Below, one piece after another: positions 1 to 5,600 of a stretch of DNA of 5,600 nucleotides (the stretch's first letter is position 1; each line of letters begins with the position of its first letter). The notes under the pieces were generated by a model. That model did not search any database, was not told the DNA's origin, and saw only the letters and a list, made by a program, of their open reading frames with translations. Both the position numbers and the translations under genes were made by a program. Source of the stretch: Planctomycetota bacterium (GTDB lineage: Bacteria; Planctomycetota; UBA1135; UBA2386); the NCBI GenBank assembly GCA_947455805.1, contig CANGSN010000231.1:1-5600 (forward strand), read 5' to 3'.

Positions 1-2213
1 ACGACAAGCACGCTACGTTCTCGCCGGACGGCACCACCGTCGCGTTCGTCGGCGACCGCAGCGGCGAAGAGCAGCTGTGGCTCGTCGACCACAAGGGCGA
101 ACAGGTGCCGCGCCAGCTGACGCAGGGCCTGCAGCGCTTCCTCTACGCGCCGAAGTGGTCGCCCGACGGCCGCTGGCTCGCCTTCTCGGACGCCGAGGGC
201 GTACTGCGGATCGCCGACGCCACCACCGGCGAACTGGTCCAAGTCGCCGACGAAGCGCACGGCGCGCTGCACGACTTCACCTGGGCGCCGGGCTCGGACT
301 GGCTGGCCTTCACGCTGCAGCGCCCGACCGGCTGCCGGCAGATCCACCTCTACGAACGCGCGACGCGGCAGACGCACCTGGTGTCGCAAGCGCTCGCCGA
401 CGACCGCTCGCCGGCGTTCGACGCCCGCGGCGAACGGCTGTTCTTCCTCGGCCTGCGCAGCCACGACCCGCGGCTCGCCGAGCACCACGAAGCGGACTTC
501 CAGCTCGACCGCGCGTTCGGCGTCTACGCGCTGGCGCTGCAGAAGGACCTCGGGCCGCTGCTGCCGGTGCGCAGCGACGAGGCCCCCGCCGACGACGCTG
601 CGGCGACCCCTTCGCCCGCGAACGCTCCCACCACGCTGCCTCCGGCCGCGACGCGCATCGACCTGGACGGCCTCGCCGCGCGGATCGAGCGCCTGCCGCT
701 GCCGTTCGACGACTACGCCGGGCTCACCTGCGGCAACGGCCACCTGCTGTGCCTCGTGCGGGCACTGCGCCACCCGGGCCGCGACGACGACCCACCGGCG
801 TCGGTGCGCGCGTTCGCCTTGGCGAGCCGCAAGCTCGGCACCATCGCCGACGCGGTCACCGACGTCGCCGTGTCGCCCGATCGCACGCACCTGCTGCTGC
901 AGACGAAGGACGGCTACGAGGTGCGGCCGTTCGCGCTCGACGGCGACGGCGGCAGCAAGGCCGGCACCCGCCTCGATCTCTCCGAGCTGGTCGTCGACAG
1001 CGTGCCGGCCGACGAGCACTGGCAGATCTTCCACGAGGTCTGGCGGCGCTACCGCGACTTCTTCTATGTCGCCAACATGCACGGCCACGACTGGGAGGCA
1101 CTGCGCGACAAGTACGCGCCGCTCGTGGCCCACGTGCGCCATCGCAGCGACCTCGACTGCGTGCTCGGCGAGATGATCGCCGAACTGAACGTCGGCCACG
1201 CCTACGTCGCCAGCAGCGATCCCACGGCGCCGCCGCGGCCGCGCACGGCGCTGCTCGGCGTCGAGTTCGCGTTCGACCAGAACAGCGGCCGCTACCGCAT
1301 CGACCAGGTGCTCGCCGGCCGCAACGACGACCCGGGCTGCCGTTCGCCGGCGACGGCTCTCGGCGTGCAGCTCGCCGCCGGCGACTACGTGCTGGCGATC
1401 GACGGCGAGGACCTGCTGCCCGAGGTCGAGCCGTACCGCCTGCTGCGCGGCAAACGCGATCGCGCCGTCACGCTGACCGTCAACCGCCGGCCGCAGCAGG
1501 ACGGCGCCCGCCAGGTGGTGCTGCAGCCGATCGGCGACGAGAGCCGCCTGCGCCACCACGCCTTCGTCGAACGCTGCCGGCAACACGTCGCCGCCCGCAG
1601 CGACGGCAAGCTCGGCTACCTGCACCTGCCCGACATGGGCCCGGCCGGCCTGCGGGAGTTCGTGCGCCAGTACTACCCGCAGCGCGACCGCCAGGGCCTG
1701 GTGATCGACACCCGCGGCAACGGCGGCGGCTTCGTCTCGCAGATGCTGCTGAACCGGCTGCAGCGCGAACTGCTGCTGTGCAGCTTCGGCCGCCACGACG
1801 GCTTCACGCCGTACCCGCGCGCGCTGTTCGCCGGCCACCTCGCCTGCCTGATCGACGAGACGACCGCCAGCGACGGCGACCTGTTCGCCGCCGCGTTCCG
1901 CCGCGCCGGCCTCGGTCCGCTGCTCGGCAAGCGCACCTGGGGCGGCGTCGTCGGCATCACCGACCACGGCCCGCTGCTCGACGGCGGCACGGTGAACGTG
2001 CCCGAGTTCGGCTACACCGAGCCCGGCCCCGAATGGACCATCGAAGGCACCGGCGTCAGCCCCGACCGGGTCGTCGACAACGACCTGCCGTCGCTGCTGC
2101 AGGGCCGCGACCCGCAGCTCGACGCCGCGATCGACGATTTGCTCGCTCGCATGAAGAAGGATCCGCGGCACACTCCCACGCCCCCGAAGGCGCCGGTGAA
2201 GACCGGGCGCTGA
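1..2213 (+). CDS. Tricorn-like S41 family peptidase, 5'-truncated by the window edge
   Basis: The reading frame is open from base 3 and ends at TGA 2211-2213, giving 736 visible residues. Residue numbers here count from base 3. Bacterial tricorn homologues are usually about 1,050-1,100 aa, so roughly the first third, including any signal peptide, lies outside. Residues 4-155 hold PD40/WD40-like propeller blades (FSPDGTTVAF, WSPDGRWLAF, WAPGSDWLAF). An Ala/Pro/Asp-rich linker follows at about 190-217, then a tricorn C1 helical domain (about 340-410), a PDZ domain (about 420-510) and the S41 catalytic domain (about 525-700). Candidate catalytic residues are His399 (NVGHAYV), Ser623 (TASDGD, the nucleophile) and Glu681 (IEGTGVSPD). 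The NGGG motif at 573-576 is the likely oxyanion/substrate-strand region. Tricorn proteases trim peptides into short oligopeptides. The residue before the active His is Gly398, where archaeal tricorn has Ser. The first in-frame GTG in the window (105) falls inside a propeller blade and is not the start. It probably shares a transcript with the methyltransferase 7 bp downstream. Confidence 0.93.
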   Translation, partial: DKHATFSPDGTTVAFVGDRSGEEQLWLVDHKGEQVPRQLTQGLQRFLYAPKWSPDGRWLAFSDAEGVLRIADATTGELVQVADEAHGALHDFTWAPGSDWLAFTLQRPTGCRQIHLYERATRQTHLVSQALADDRSPAFDARGERLFFLGLRSHDPRLAEHHEADFQLDRAFGVYALALQKDLGPLLPVRSDEAPADDAAATPSPANAPTTLPPAATRIDLDGLAARIERLPLPFDDYAGLTCGNGHLLCLVRALRHPGRDDDPPASVRAFALASRKLGTIADAVTDVAVSPDRTHLLLQTKDGYEVRPFALDGDGGSKAGTRLDLSELVVDSVPADEHWQIFHEVWRRYRDFFYVANMHGHDWEALRDKYAPLVAHVRHRSDLDCVLGEMIAELNVGHAYVASSDPTAPPRPRTALLGVEFAFDQNSGRYRIDQVLAGRNDDPGCRSPATALGVQLAAGDYVLAIDGEDLLPEVEPYRLLRGKRDRAVTLTVNRRPQQDGARQVVLQPIGDESRLRHHAFVERCRQHVAARSDGKLGYLHLPDMGPAGLREFVRQYYPQRDRQGLVIDTRGNGGGFVSQMLLNRLQRELLLCSFGRHDGFTPYPRALFAGHLACLIDETTASDGDLFAAAFRRAGLGPLLGKRTWGGVVGITDHGPLLDGGTVNVPEFGYTEPGPEWTIEGTGVSPDRVVDNDLPSLLQGRDPQLDAAIDDLLARMKKDPRHTPTPPKAPVKTGR

Positions 2214-2310
2214 ACCGAACGTGAGCCGAAGCGACGTGAGCCGACCGAACGAGAACCATCCGAATGGCAGCGGCCCGCACGCGAGCCGGCCGAACGCCAA
2301 CCGCCCGAAG
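2206..2310 (+). repeat. 15-nt tandem repeat across the protease/methyltransferase junction
   Basis: Seven imperfect 15-base units lie head to tail, starting at 2206, 2221, 2236, 2251, 2266, 2281 and 2296. The typical unit is gtgagccgaccgaac (2236-2250), and the 2281 unit matches it at 13 of 15 bases. The 11-mer acgtgagccga occurs exactly at 2219-2229 and again at 2234-2244. The ending ccgaac or a one-base variant closes six of the seven units. In the methyltransferase frame the units read as a pentapeptide close to x-[S/N]-R-P-N, for example VSRPN, ENHPN and ASRPN. The first unit reads GAEPN in that frame but lies upstream of the GTG start and contains the protease stop codon. The repeat is seen directly in the sequence. 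Origin by slippage or unit duplication is inference. Confidence 0.85.
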
Positions 2311-3471
2311 GGCCAGGCCGCGCGCCTGCCGGAGCTGCGCCTCAAGGTGCGCGTGCACGGCCGCCATCCGTGGTTCTATCGCAAGATGATCACCAAGCCC
2401 GAGCAGCCGCTGCCGGCGGGCTCGGCCTGCCTCGTGCGCGACCGCGACGGCTCGCTGGTCGGCACCGGCTTCTACAATCCGCGCGCCGAACTGGCGCTGC
2501 GCATGTTCGCCGACGACATCGTGCCGGACGTGCGCGCGCACTTCCTGCAGGCGCTGCACGGCGCCGTGCAGCTGCGCGAAGAAGCGCTGGCGCTGCCGCG
2601 CGTCACCGACGCCTACCGGTTGATCCACGCCGAGGGCGACGGCTGCCCGGGCCTCGTGCTCGACAAGCTCGGCCATGCGTTCGTCGCCCAGGTCGCGTCG
2701 CTCGGCATGCTGCAGCAGCTCGAGCCGCTCGGCGAATGGCTGCTGCGCAAGTATCCGGGCAGCAAGCTGGTGCTGCTGCAGGACAAGGACTGGGCCGAAC
2801 GCGAGGGCATGGAGAAGCTGCCGCGCCCGGTCGCCGTCACCACCACCGTGCGCGAACACGGCCTCACCTACGCGGTGCAGGCCGGCACCGGCCACAAGAC
2901 CGGCTTCTTCGCCGACCAGCGCGACAACCGCTGGCTGGTGCGCCAGCTGAGCCGCGGTCGCGCCGTGCTCGACCTGTGCTGCAACAGCGGCGGCTTCGCG
3001 ATGAACGCGATCGCCGGCGGTGCTGCCAAGGTGGTCGCCGCCGACCTCGACGAAGCGATGGTCGAACAGACGAAGACCAACGCCGCGCAGAACAAGCAGA
3101 CGCTGACCGCGGTGCATGGCGACGCGTTCGAACTGCTGCGCGAGGCGCAGCCCGGCGCGCACGACCTGATCGTGCTCGACCCGCCGAAGTGGATCCACAA
3201 CAAGGACGAGCTCGAGACCGGCATGGGCCGCTACTTCGACCTCAACCGCCTCGGCCTCGACAAGGTCGCGCGCGGCGGCCTCGTCGTCACCTGCTCGTGC
3301 TCGGGCAGCGTCAGCGAGGACTCGTTCGTGCGCATGCTGCGCGACGCGGCGGCGGCGGCGCGGCGCGATGCGCGCATCCTCTACCTGCGCGGGGCCGGCG
3401 CCGACCATCCGGTGGCGCTCGAGTGTCCGGAGACGCGGTATCTGAAGGTCGCGGTGCTGCAGGTGCGCTGA
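2221..3471 (+). CDS. rlmI: RlmI-like class I SAM-dependent 23S rRNA cytosine-C5 methyltransferase
   Basis: The protein is 416 aa and is probably a cytosolic enzyme that methylates a cytosine C5 in 23S rRNA (C1962 for E. coli RlmI, which is 396 aa). Residues 1-30 are a pentapeptide-repeat tail unlike the family's usual N-terminus. A PUA domain follows at about 36-115, with the HPW motif at 49-51. The EEHD-like linker region then leads to the Rossmann methyltransferase domain. SAM-binding motif I is DLCCNSGGF from Asp251, the ribose-binding acidic residue is probably Asp275 (VAADLD), and motif IV is DPPK at 320-323. The C-terminal TCSCS motif carries Cys360 at the position of the catalytic cysteine in RlmI. 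The C-terminus (PETRYLKVAVLQV) is also typical. I chose GTG 2221, the first start after the in-frame TGA at 2197. GTG 2236 is equally possible because no clear Shine-Dalgarno precedes either. It lies 7 bp after the protease stop, so translational coupling is likely. The exact rRNA target is inferred from the family. Confidence 0.88.
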   Translation: MSRSDVSRPNENHPNGSGPHASRPNANRPKGQAARLPELRLKVRVHGRHPWFYRKMITKPEQPLPAGSACLVRDRDGSLVGTGFYNPRAELALRMFADDIVPDVRAHFLQALHGAVQLREEALALPRVTDAYRLIHAEGDGCPGLVLDKLGHAFVAQVASLGMLQQLEPLGEWLLRKYPGSKLVLLQDKDWAEREGMEKLPRPVAVTTTVREHGLTYAVQAGTGHKTGFFADQRDNRWLVRQLSRGRAVLDLCCNSGGFAMNAIAGGAAKVVAADLDEAMVEQTKTNAAQNKQTLTAVHGDAFELLREAQPGAHDLIVLDPPKWIHNKDELETGMGRYFDLNRLGLDKVARGGLVVTCSCSGSVSEDSFVRMLRDAAAAARRDARILYLRGAGADHPVALECPETRYLKVAVLQVR

Positions 3472-3498
3472 GTTCGATGCACGCCGAGCCTGCGCACC
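3472..3498. other. Convergent 27-bp intergenic gap
   Basis: This short gap separates the TGA of the methyltransferase (plus strand) from the TGA of the exonuclease (minus strand). It contains no GC stem followed by a T tract on either strand. If a terminator acts here, it is either Rho-type or lies inside one of the coding ends. A short possible stem exists at 3525-3538, within the exonuclease gene. Confidence 0.7.
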
Positions 3499-4371
3499 TC
3501 ACGCGCGCGGCGGCGGCACCCGCTCGAGCAAGCGCTCGTAGCCGAGTTCGCGCAGGAAGGGTTCCAACTCGGCGTTCGGCCCGCGCCAGCGCATCGCCTC
3601 GACGTCCTCGGCCAGCGGCACGTCGGTGCGCAGCGTCGCCAACGTGCGGTAGAGCTCGGCTTCGCGCCGCTGCTCGCGCAGCACCGTCGACAGTGCTTCG
3701 GCGCCGCGCACGCGCACGGTCCAGTCCGCCGCCGCATCCGGGATCGCTTCGAGGTGTTGGTAGTGCGCCAGCACCACAGCGGCCGACGTGGCACCCCAGC
3801 GCGGCAGCCCCGGAATGCCATCCTGGTCGTCGCCGACCAGCGCCAGCCAATCGGGGATCGACGCCGGGGCGATGCCGAACTTCGCGCGCACCGCCGCTTC
3901 GTCGAGCACGAGCTGCTTCTTGCGGTCGAGCTGCACGATGCGATCGCTGCGCACAACCTGCGCCAGGTCCTTGTCCGGCGTGCAGACGAACACACGTTCG
4001 ACCTGCGGCATCGCCGCCGCACGGACCGCCATCGTCGCCAGTGCATCGTCGGCCTCGAACGCCACCATCGGCCACACGACGAGCCCGAGCGCCGCGGCCG
4101 CGCGTTCGGCCAGCGGGAACTGCGCCCACAGCGCTGGCTCGATGCCAGTACCGGTCTTGTAGCCAGCGAACAGTTCGTTACGGAACGACTCGATGACGGT
4201 GTCGAAGGCGATGCCGACGTGCGTGACGCCGGGCTCGCGCAGCAGCGACACGAGGCTCGCCAAGAGGCCGCGCACACCGCCGACCTCGCGGCCGTTCGGA
4301 TCTTGCGCCGGCGGGGCACCGTAGTAGCTGCGGTAGAGCTCGTAGGTGCCGTCGATCAGGTGGACGTGCAT
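3499..4371 (-). CDS. 5'-3' exonuclease, PIN/FEN superfamily with H3TH domain
   Basis: The protein is 290 aa, resembling the N-terminal 5' nuclease domain of DNA polymerase I and stand-alone proteins such as E. coli Xni (251 aa). No polymerase domain is attached. The expected metal-binding acids are all visible: Asp7 (LIDGTYELYR), Asp57 (GIAFDT), Glu106, Asp108 and Asp109 (FEADDALA), Asp133 and Asp135 (CTPDKDLAQ), and Asp181 and Asp184 (GDDQDGIPG). A basic YK at 71-72 matches the helical-arch region. The helix-3-turn-helix segment is at about 182-203, where IPGLPRWGATSAA stands in for the commoner G-x-G-x-K-[TS]-A pattern. The C-terminal third (LYRTLATLRTDVPL) also fits this stand-alone family. 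The likely role is flap or primer removal in replication and repair. ATG 4371 is chosen because the open frame upstream of it encodes an Arg/Cys-rich shadow and because family members begin M-x-[IV]-H-L-[IV]-DGTYEL. The gene starts one base after the stop of the upstream exported-protein gene. Confidence 0.92.
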   Translation of the reverse strand: MHVHLIDGTYELYRSYYGAPPAQDPNGREVGGVRGLLASLVSLLREPGVTHVGIAFDTVIESFRNELFAGYKTGTGIEPALWAQFPLAERAAAALGLVVWPMVAFEADDALATMAVRAAAMPQVERVFVCTPDKDLAQVVRSDRIVQLDRKKQLVLDEAAVRAKFGIAPASIPDWLALVGDDQDGIPGLPRWGATSAAVVLAHYQHLEAIPDAAADWTVRVRGAEALSTVLREQRREAELYRTLATLRTDVPLAEDVEAMRWRGPNAELEPFLRELGYERLLERVPPPRA

Positions 4372-4375
4372 GTCA
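4369..4375 (-). promoter_or_regulatory. Stop/start junction TGA-C-ATG implying translational coupling
   Basis: On the minus strand the stop of the exported-protein gene (4375-4373) and the ATG of the exonuclease (4371-4369) are separated by one base. The 20 bases before this ATG (GACCCGTCACCCCGCTGAC) show no Shine-Dalgarno sequence. Ribosomes finishing the first gene therefore probably re-initiate on the second. The geometry is seen directly; coupling is inferred. Confidence 0.7.
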
Positions 4376-5236
4376 GCGGGGTGACGGGTCGGCCGGGCGC
4401 AGCGTGAATTCGATCGCGGGCAGGCCGTCGATGTCGCGGCGGTGCAGTTGCACGCCGGCGAACCACCGCGGCGGCGCCTTCGGCGGGGCATCCAAGTAGT
4501 GCCAGCGACGGAGCCAGAACTCGAGCAGCGGGTCGCGATTCTCGATGGGGCCTGGCCCAGGTGGGTTGGCAGATCCCGGAGGCTCTGGCCACGTGATCAG
4601 ACCGACCTGCTGGCTCGCGAGCACGAAGTGCGCGGCCAAAACGGTGTTCGCTTTGTACCACGCCGGCCCACCGTCCTCGCGATGAGGAATGGAAGCAGCG
4701 ACCGCAGTGAGCTGCTGCCAGACCTCGGGCGAGCCGAGCGCCTCGATCCATGCGGCGAGCCGCGCGGCCTCCGCAGCGGTGGCTCGTTCCGCGACCGCTC
4801 CCACGAACGCCAGAGCTCCTTTCGAAGCGCGACGAGGACTGCGGTCGCGTTCGTTCGCCGGCGGCTCCGCGGCCAGGAACTCGGCCACCAGCGCCGACGC
4901 CTGTTCGGGAAACGCGGCGACGACCAGCAGCACCCGGTCGCGCAGCGCCGGATCCGCCCGCACTTCGCTCGCCGCGAGCGCATCGGCGAACATCGTGGCG
5001 CGCAAGGCCGGTGGCCGGAAGCGCAGCGACCTGACCGCATCGTTCCCCGACGCAGGCCCGAGCCATGCCCACCAGGCTCCCGGCTGCGTCGAAGCCACCG
5101 GCACCGGTGGAGCCTGCGGAGCTGCGAGCGGCGGCGTGGTTCCTGGCACCTGGGCTGCGCCCCCGGACGCCACCATCGCGCACGCCACCATGCCGACGAG
5201 CCGGCGATGCGCGACCGTTCCCATGCCTTCGACCAT
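4373..5236 (-). CDS. Hypothetical, probably exported protein
   Basis: I do not recognise this 287-aa protein. The start region has a basic stretch (HRR at 10-12), a hydrophobic segment (about 13-24, LVGMVACAMVAS) and an Ala-rich possible cleavage site near GGAA-Q (25-29), so it looks like a Sec signal peptide. MVAC at 16-19 is a weak lipobox-like alternative. A Pro/Ala-rich linker follows (about 30-55), then a mostly alpha-helical Ala-rich middle (about 65-200). The C-terminal part is richer in aromatic residues and ends in a putative beta-rich segment (RWFAGVQLHRRDIDGLPAIE). No Cys-rich cluster, catalytic motif or further membrane segment stands out. ATG 5236 is preferred because GGGGGAG sits 9 bases upstream. 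ATG 5224 would give 283 aa but has AAGG almost touching it. The reading frame continues further upstream to 5590, but that part is antisense to the Nudix gene. Tight coupling to the downstream exonuclease suggests co-expression. A functional link is unproven and would be odd for an exported protein paired with a cytosolic nuclease. Confidence 0.75.
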   Translation of the reverse strand: MVEGMGTVAHRRLVGMVACAMVASGGAAQVPGTTPPLAAPQAPPVPVASTQPGAWWAWLGPASGNDAVRSLRFRPPALRATMFADALAASEVRADPALRDRVLLVVAAFPEQASALVAEFLAAEPPANERDRSPRRASKGALAFVGAVAERATAAEAARLAAWIEALGSPEVWQQLTAVAASIPHREDGGPAWYKANTVLAAHFVLASQQVGLITWPEPPGSANPPGPGPIENRDPLLEFWLRRWHYLDAPPKAPPRWFAGVQLHRRDIDGLPAIEFTLRPADPSPR

Positions 5237-5294
5237 CGGCGCATGCTCCCCCGCCTGCTGGTCGCCGACAAGCCGCGGCGCTAAGCACTGCTCC
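5237..5294. promoter_or_regulatory. Compact 58-bp divergent intergenic region
   Basis: The minus-strand exported-protein gene and the plus-strand Nudix gene start back to back here. Both promoters must lie in these 58 bp or inside the opposing gene. No convincing -35/-10 boxes are visible, and the stretch is nearly as GC-rich as the coding DNA. It contains the small palindromes gcatgc (5241-5246) and gccgcggc (5272-5279), which are too short to call as operators. Confidence 0.45.
5246..5252 (-). promoter_or_regulatory. Shine-Dalgarno sequence GGGGGAG for the exported-protein gene
   Basis: On the minus strand GGGGGAG lies 9 bases before ATG 5236. It is the clearest ribosome binding site in the window and decides this start over the in-frame ATG at 5224. 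Confidence 0.6.
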
Positions 5295-5600
5295 GTGTCG
5301 TCCGCCCCACGAACCCCGAACGGCCCCGAGCTCGACGCGCTGCTGCGCCAGAAGCTGCCGCCGATCGGCGACTGGCGACCGACCTCGCTGCGGCGCGCGG
5401 CGGTGCTGTGCCCGCTCGTCGTGCAAGGCGGCCGCGACCACGTGCTGCTGGTGCAACGGCCGAACTCGGCGCCGCAGCACGGAGGCCAGCTCGCGTTCCC
5501 CGGCGGCATGCGCGAGGACGGCGAGACGATCGACGCCACGGCGCGGCGCGAGTGCCGCGAGGAGATCGGCGTCGACGACGCGGCGATCACGCTGCTCGGC
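5295..5600 (+). CDS. Nudix hydrolase, CoA pyrophosphatase (NudL)-like, 3'-truncated by the window edge
   Basis: The frame is open from GTG 5295 to the window end, giving 102 residues. The full Nudix box G-x5-E-x7-R-E-U-x-E-E-x-G-U is present: Gly71, Glu77, Arg85-Glu86, Glu89-Glu90, Gly92 and Val93. The glutamates of the R-E-x-x-E-E core bind the catalytic divalent metal. The preceding HGGQLAFPGG (62-71), after a VLLVQR strand (about 49-54), resembles the H-x-G-Q-x-x-FPGG signature of the CoA pyrophosphatase subgroup. Those enzymes cleave CoA or acyl-CoA into 3',5'-ADP and phosphopantetheine. The N-terminal LRRAAVLCPLV matches the first beta strand of the fold. GTG 5295 is preferred. An in-frame ATG at 5223 would add 24 unlikely residues and overlap the divergent gene. 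No clear Shine-Dalgarno precedes the GTG. The Nudix family is certain; CoA as substrate is inferred because the C-terminal half is not visible. Confidence 0.88.
   Translation, partial: MSSAPRTPNGPELDALLRQKLPPIGDWRPTSLRRAAVLCPLVVQGGRDHVLLVQRPNSAPQHGGQLAFPGGMREDGETIDATARRECREEIGVDDAAITLLG

Noticed and set aside
77..2224. A 715-codon plus-strand open frame overlapping the protease
   Set aside because: It is extremely Arg/Ala/Pro-rich and carries no motif. The other frame encodes an intact S41 peptidase, so this is a composition artefact.
2056..3408. A 450-codon open frame on the minus strand opposite the methyltransferase gene, rich in Ala, Val, His, Gln and Arg
   Set aside because: It is a shadow of the GC-rich plus-strand gene, which has clear domain motifs. 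The antisense product has no recognisable motif and has the repetitive composition expected of a complementary frame.
3525..3538. Possible hairpin CGAGC-AAGC-GCTCG near the convergent gene ends
   Set aside because: The 5-bp stem lies inside the exonuclease coding region with no T tract on either side, so it is not supportable as an intrinsic terminator.
2370..4196. A 608-codon plus-strand open frame spanning the methyltransferase and the exonuclease antisense strand
   Set aside because: It has an Arg/Ala/Pro-rich composition and crosses two real genes in opposite orientations. It is a stop-poor frame of GC-rich DNA.
5223..5294. In-frame ATG 5223 as an earlier start for the Nudix gene
   Set aside because: It would add a Cys/Ser/Pro-rich stretch unlike the family N-terminus and overlap the start of the divergent gene. 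GTG 5295 is more economical.
5237..5590. Upstream extension of the minus-strand exported protein to 405 aa
   Set aside because: The added 118 residues are Ser/Arg/Pro-rich and lie antisense to the Nudix gene. A Shine-Dalgarno and signal peptide support the start at 5236.

Overview
This is a very GC-rich bacterial window. C and G dominate the third codon positions, and all four visible stop codons are TGA. The gene content (a bacterial tricorn-type S41 protease, an RlmI-like rRNA methyltransferase, a stand-alone 5'-3' exonuclease and a CoA-pyrophosphatase-like Nudix protein) is chromosomal and mostly housekeeping. The organism could be a high-GC planctomycete, acidobacterium, myxobacterium or similar lineage, but nothing here fixes the phylum. 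I see no mobile elements, CRISPR arrays, tRNAs or rRNAs.

Layout: (1) bases 1-2213, plus strand: the C-terminal 736 residues of a tricorn-like S41 peptidase (propeller repeats, tricorn C1 domain, PDZ, catalytic domain), cut off at its 5' end by the window edge. (2) 2221-3471, plus strand: a PUA + Rossmann methyltransferase of the RlmI family, 7 bp downstream and probably in the same operon. A 15-nt tandem repeat starts in the last codons of the protease gene and runs through the gap into the first 30 codons of the methyltransferase. (3) 3499-4371, minus strand: a FEN/PolI-type 5'-3' exonuclease, convergent with the methyltransferase across a 27-bp gap. (4) 4373-5236, minus strand: an unrecognised, probably exported 287-aa protein whose stop is one base from the exonuclease start (TGA-C-ATG), so these two genes form a tight pair. 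(5) 5295 to the window end, plus strand: the N-terminal 102 residues of a Nudix hydrolase, divergent from gene 4 across a 58-bp gap.

Coding density is almost complete, and no gene-free stretch exceeds 60 bp. The protease/methyltransferase pair and the exported-protein/exonuclease pair look like two short transcription units meeting tail to tail. I found no convincing evidence of a new multi-gene system. The most distinctive local features are the 15-nt repeat across the 2206-2310 junction and the unrecognised exported protein coupled to a nuclease gene.
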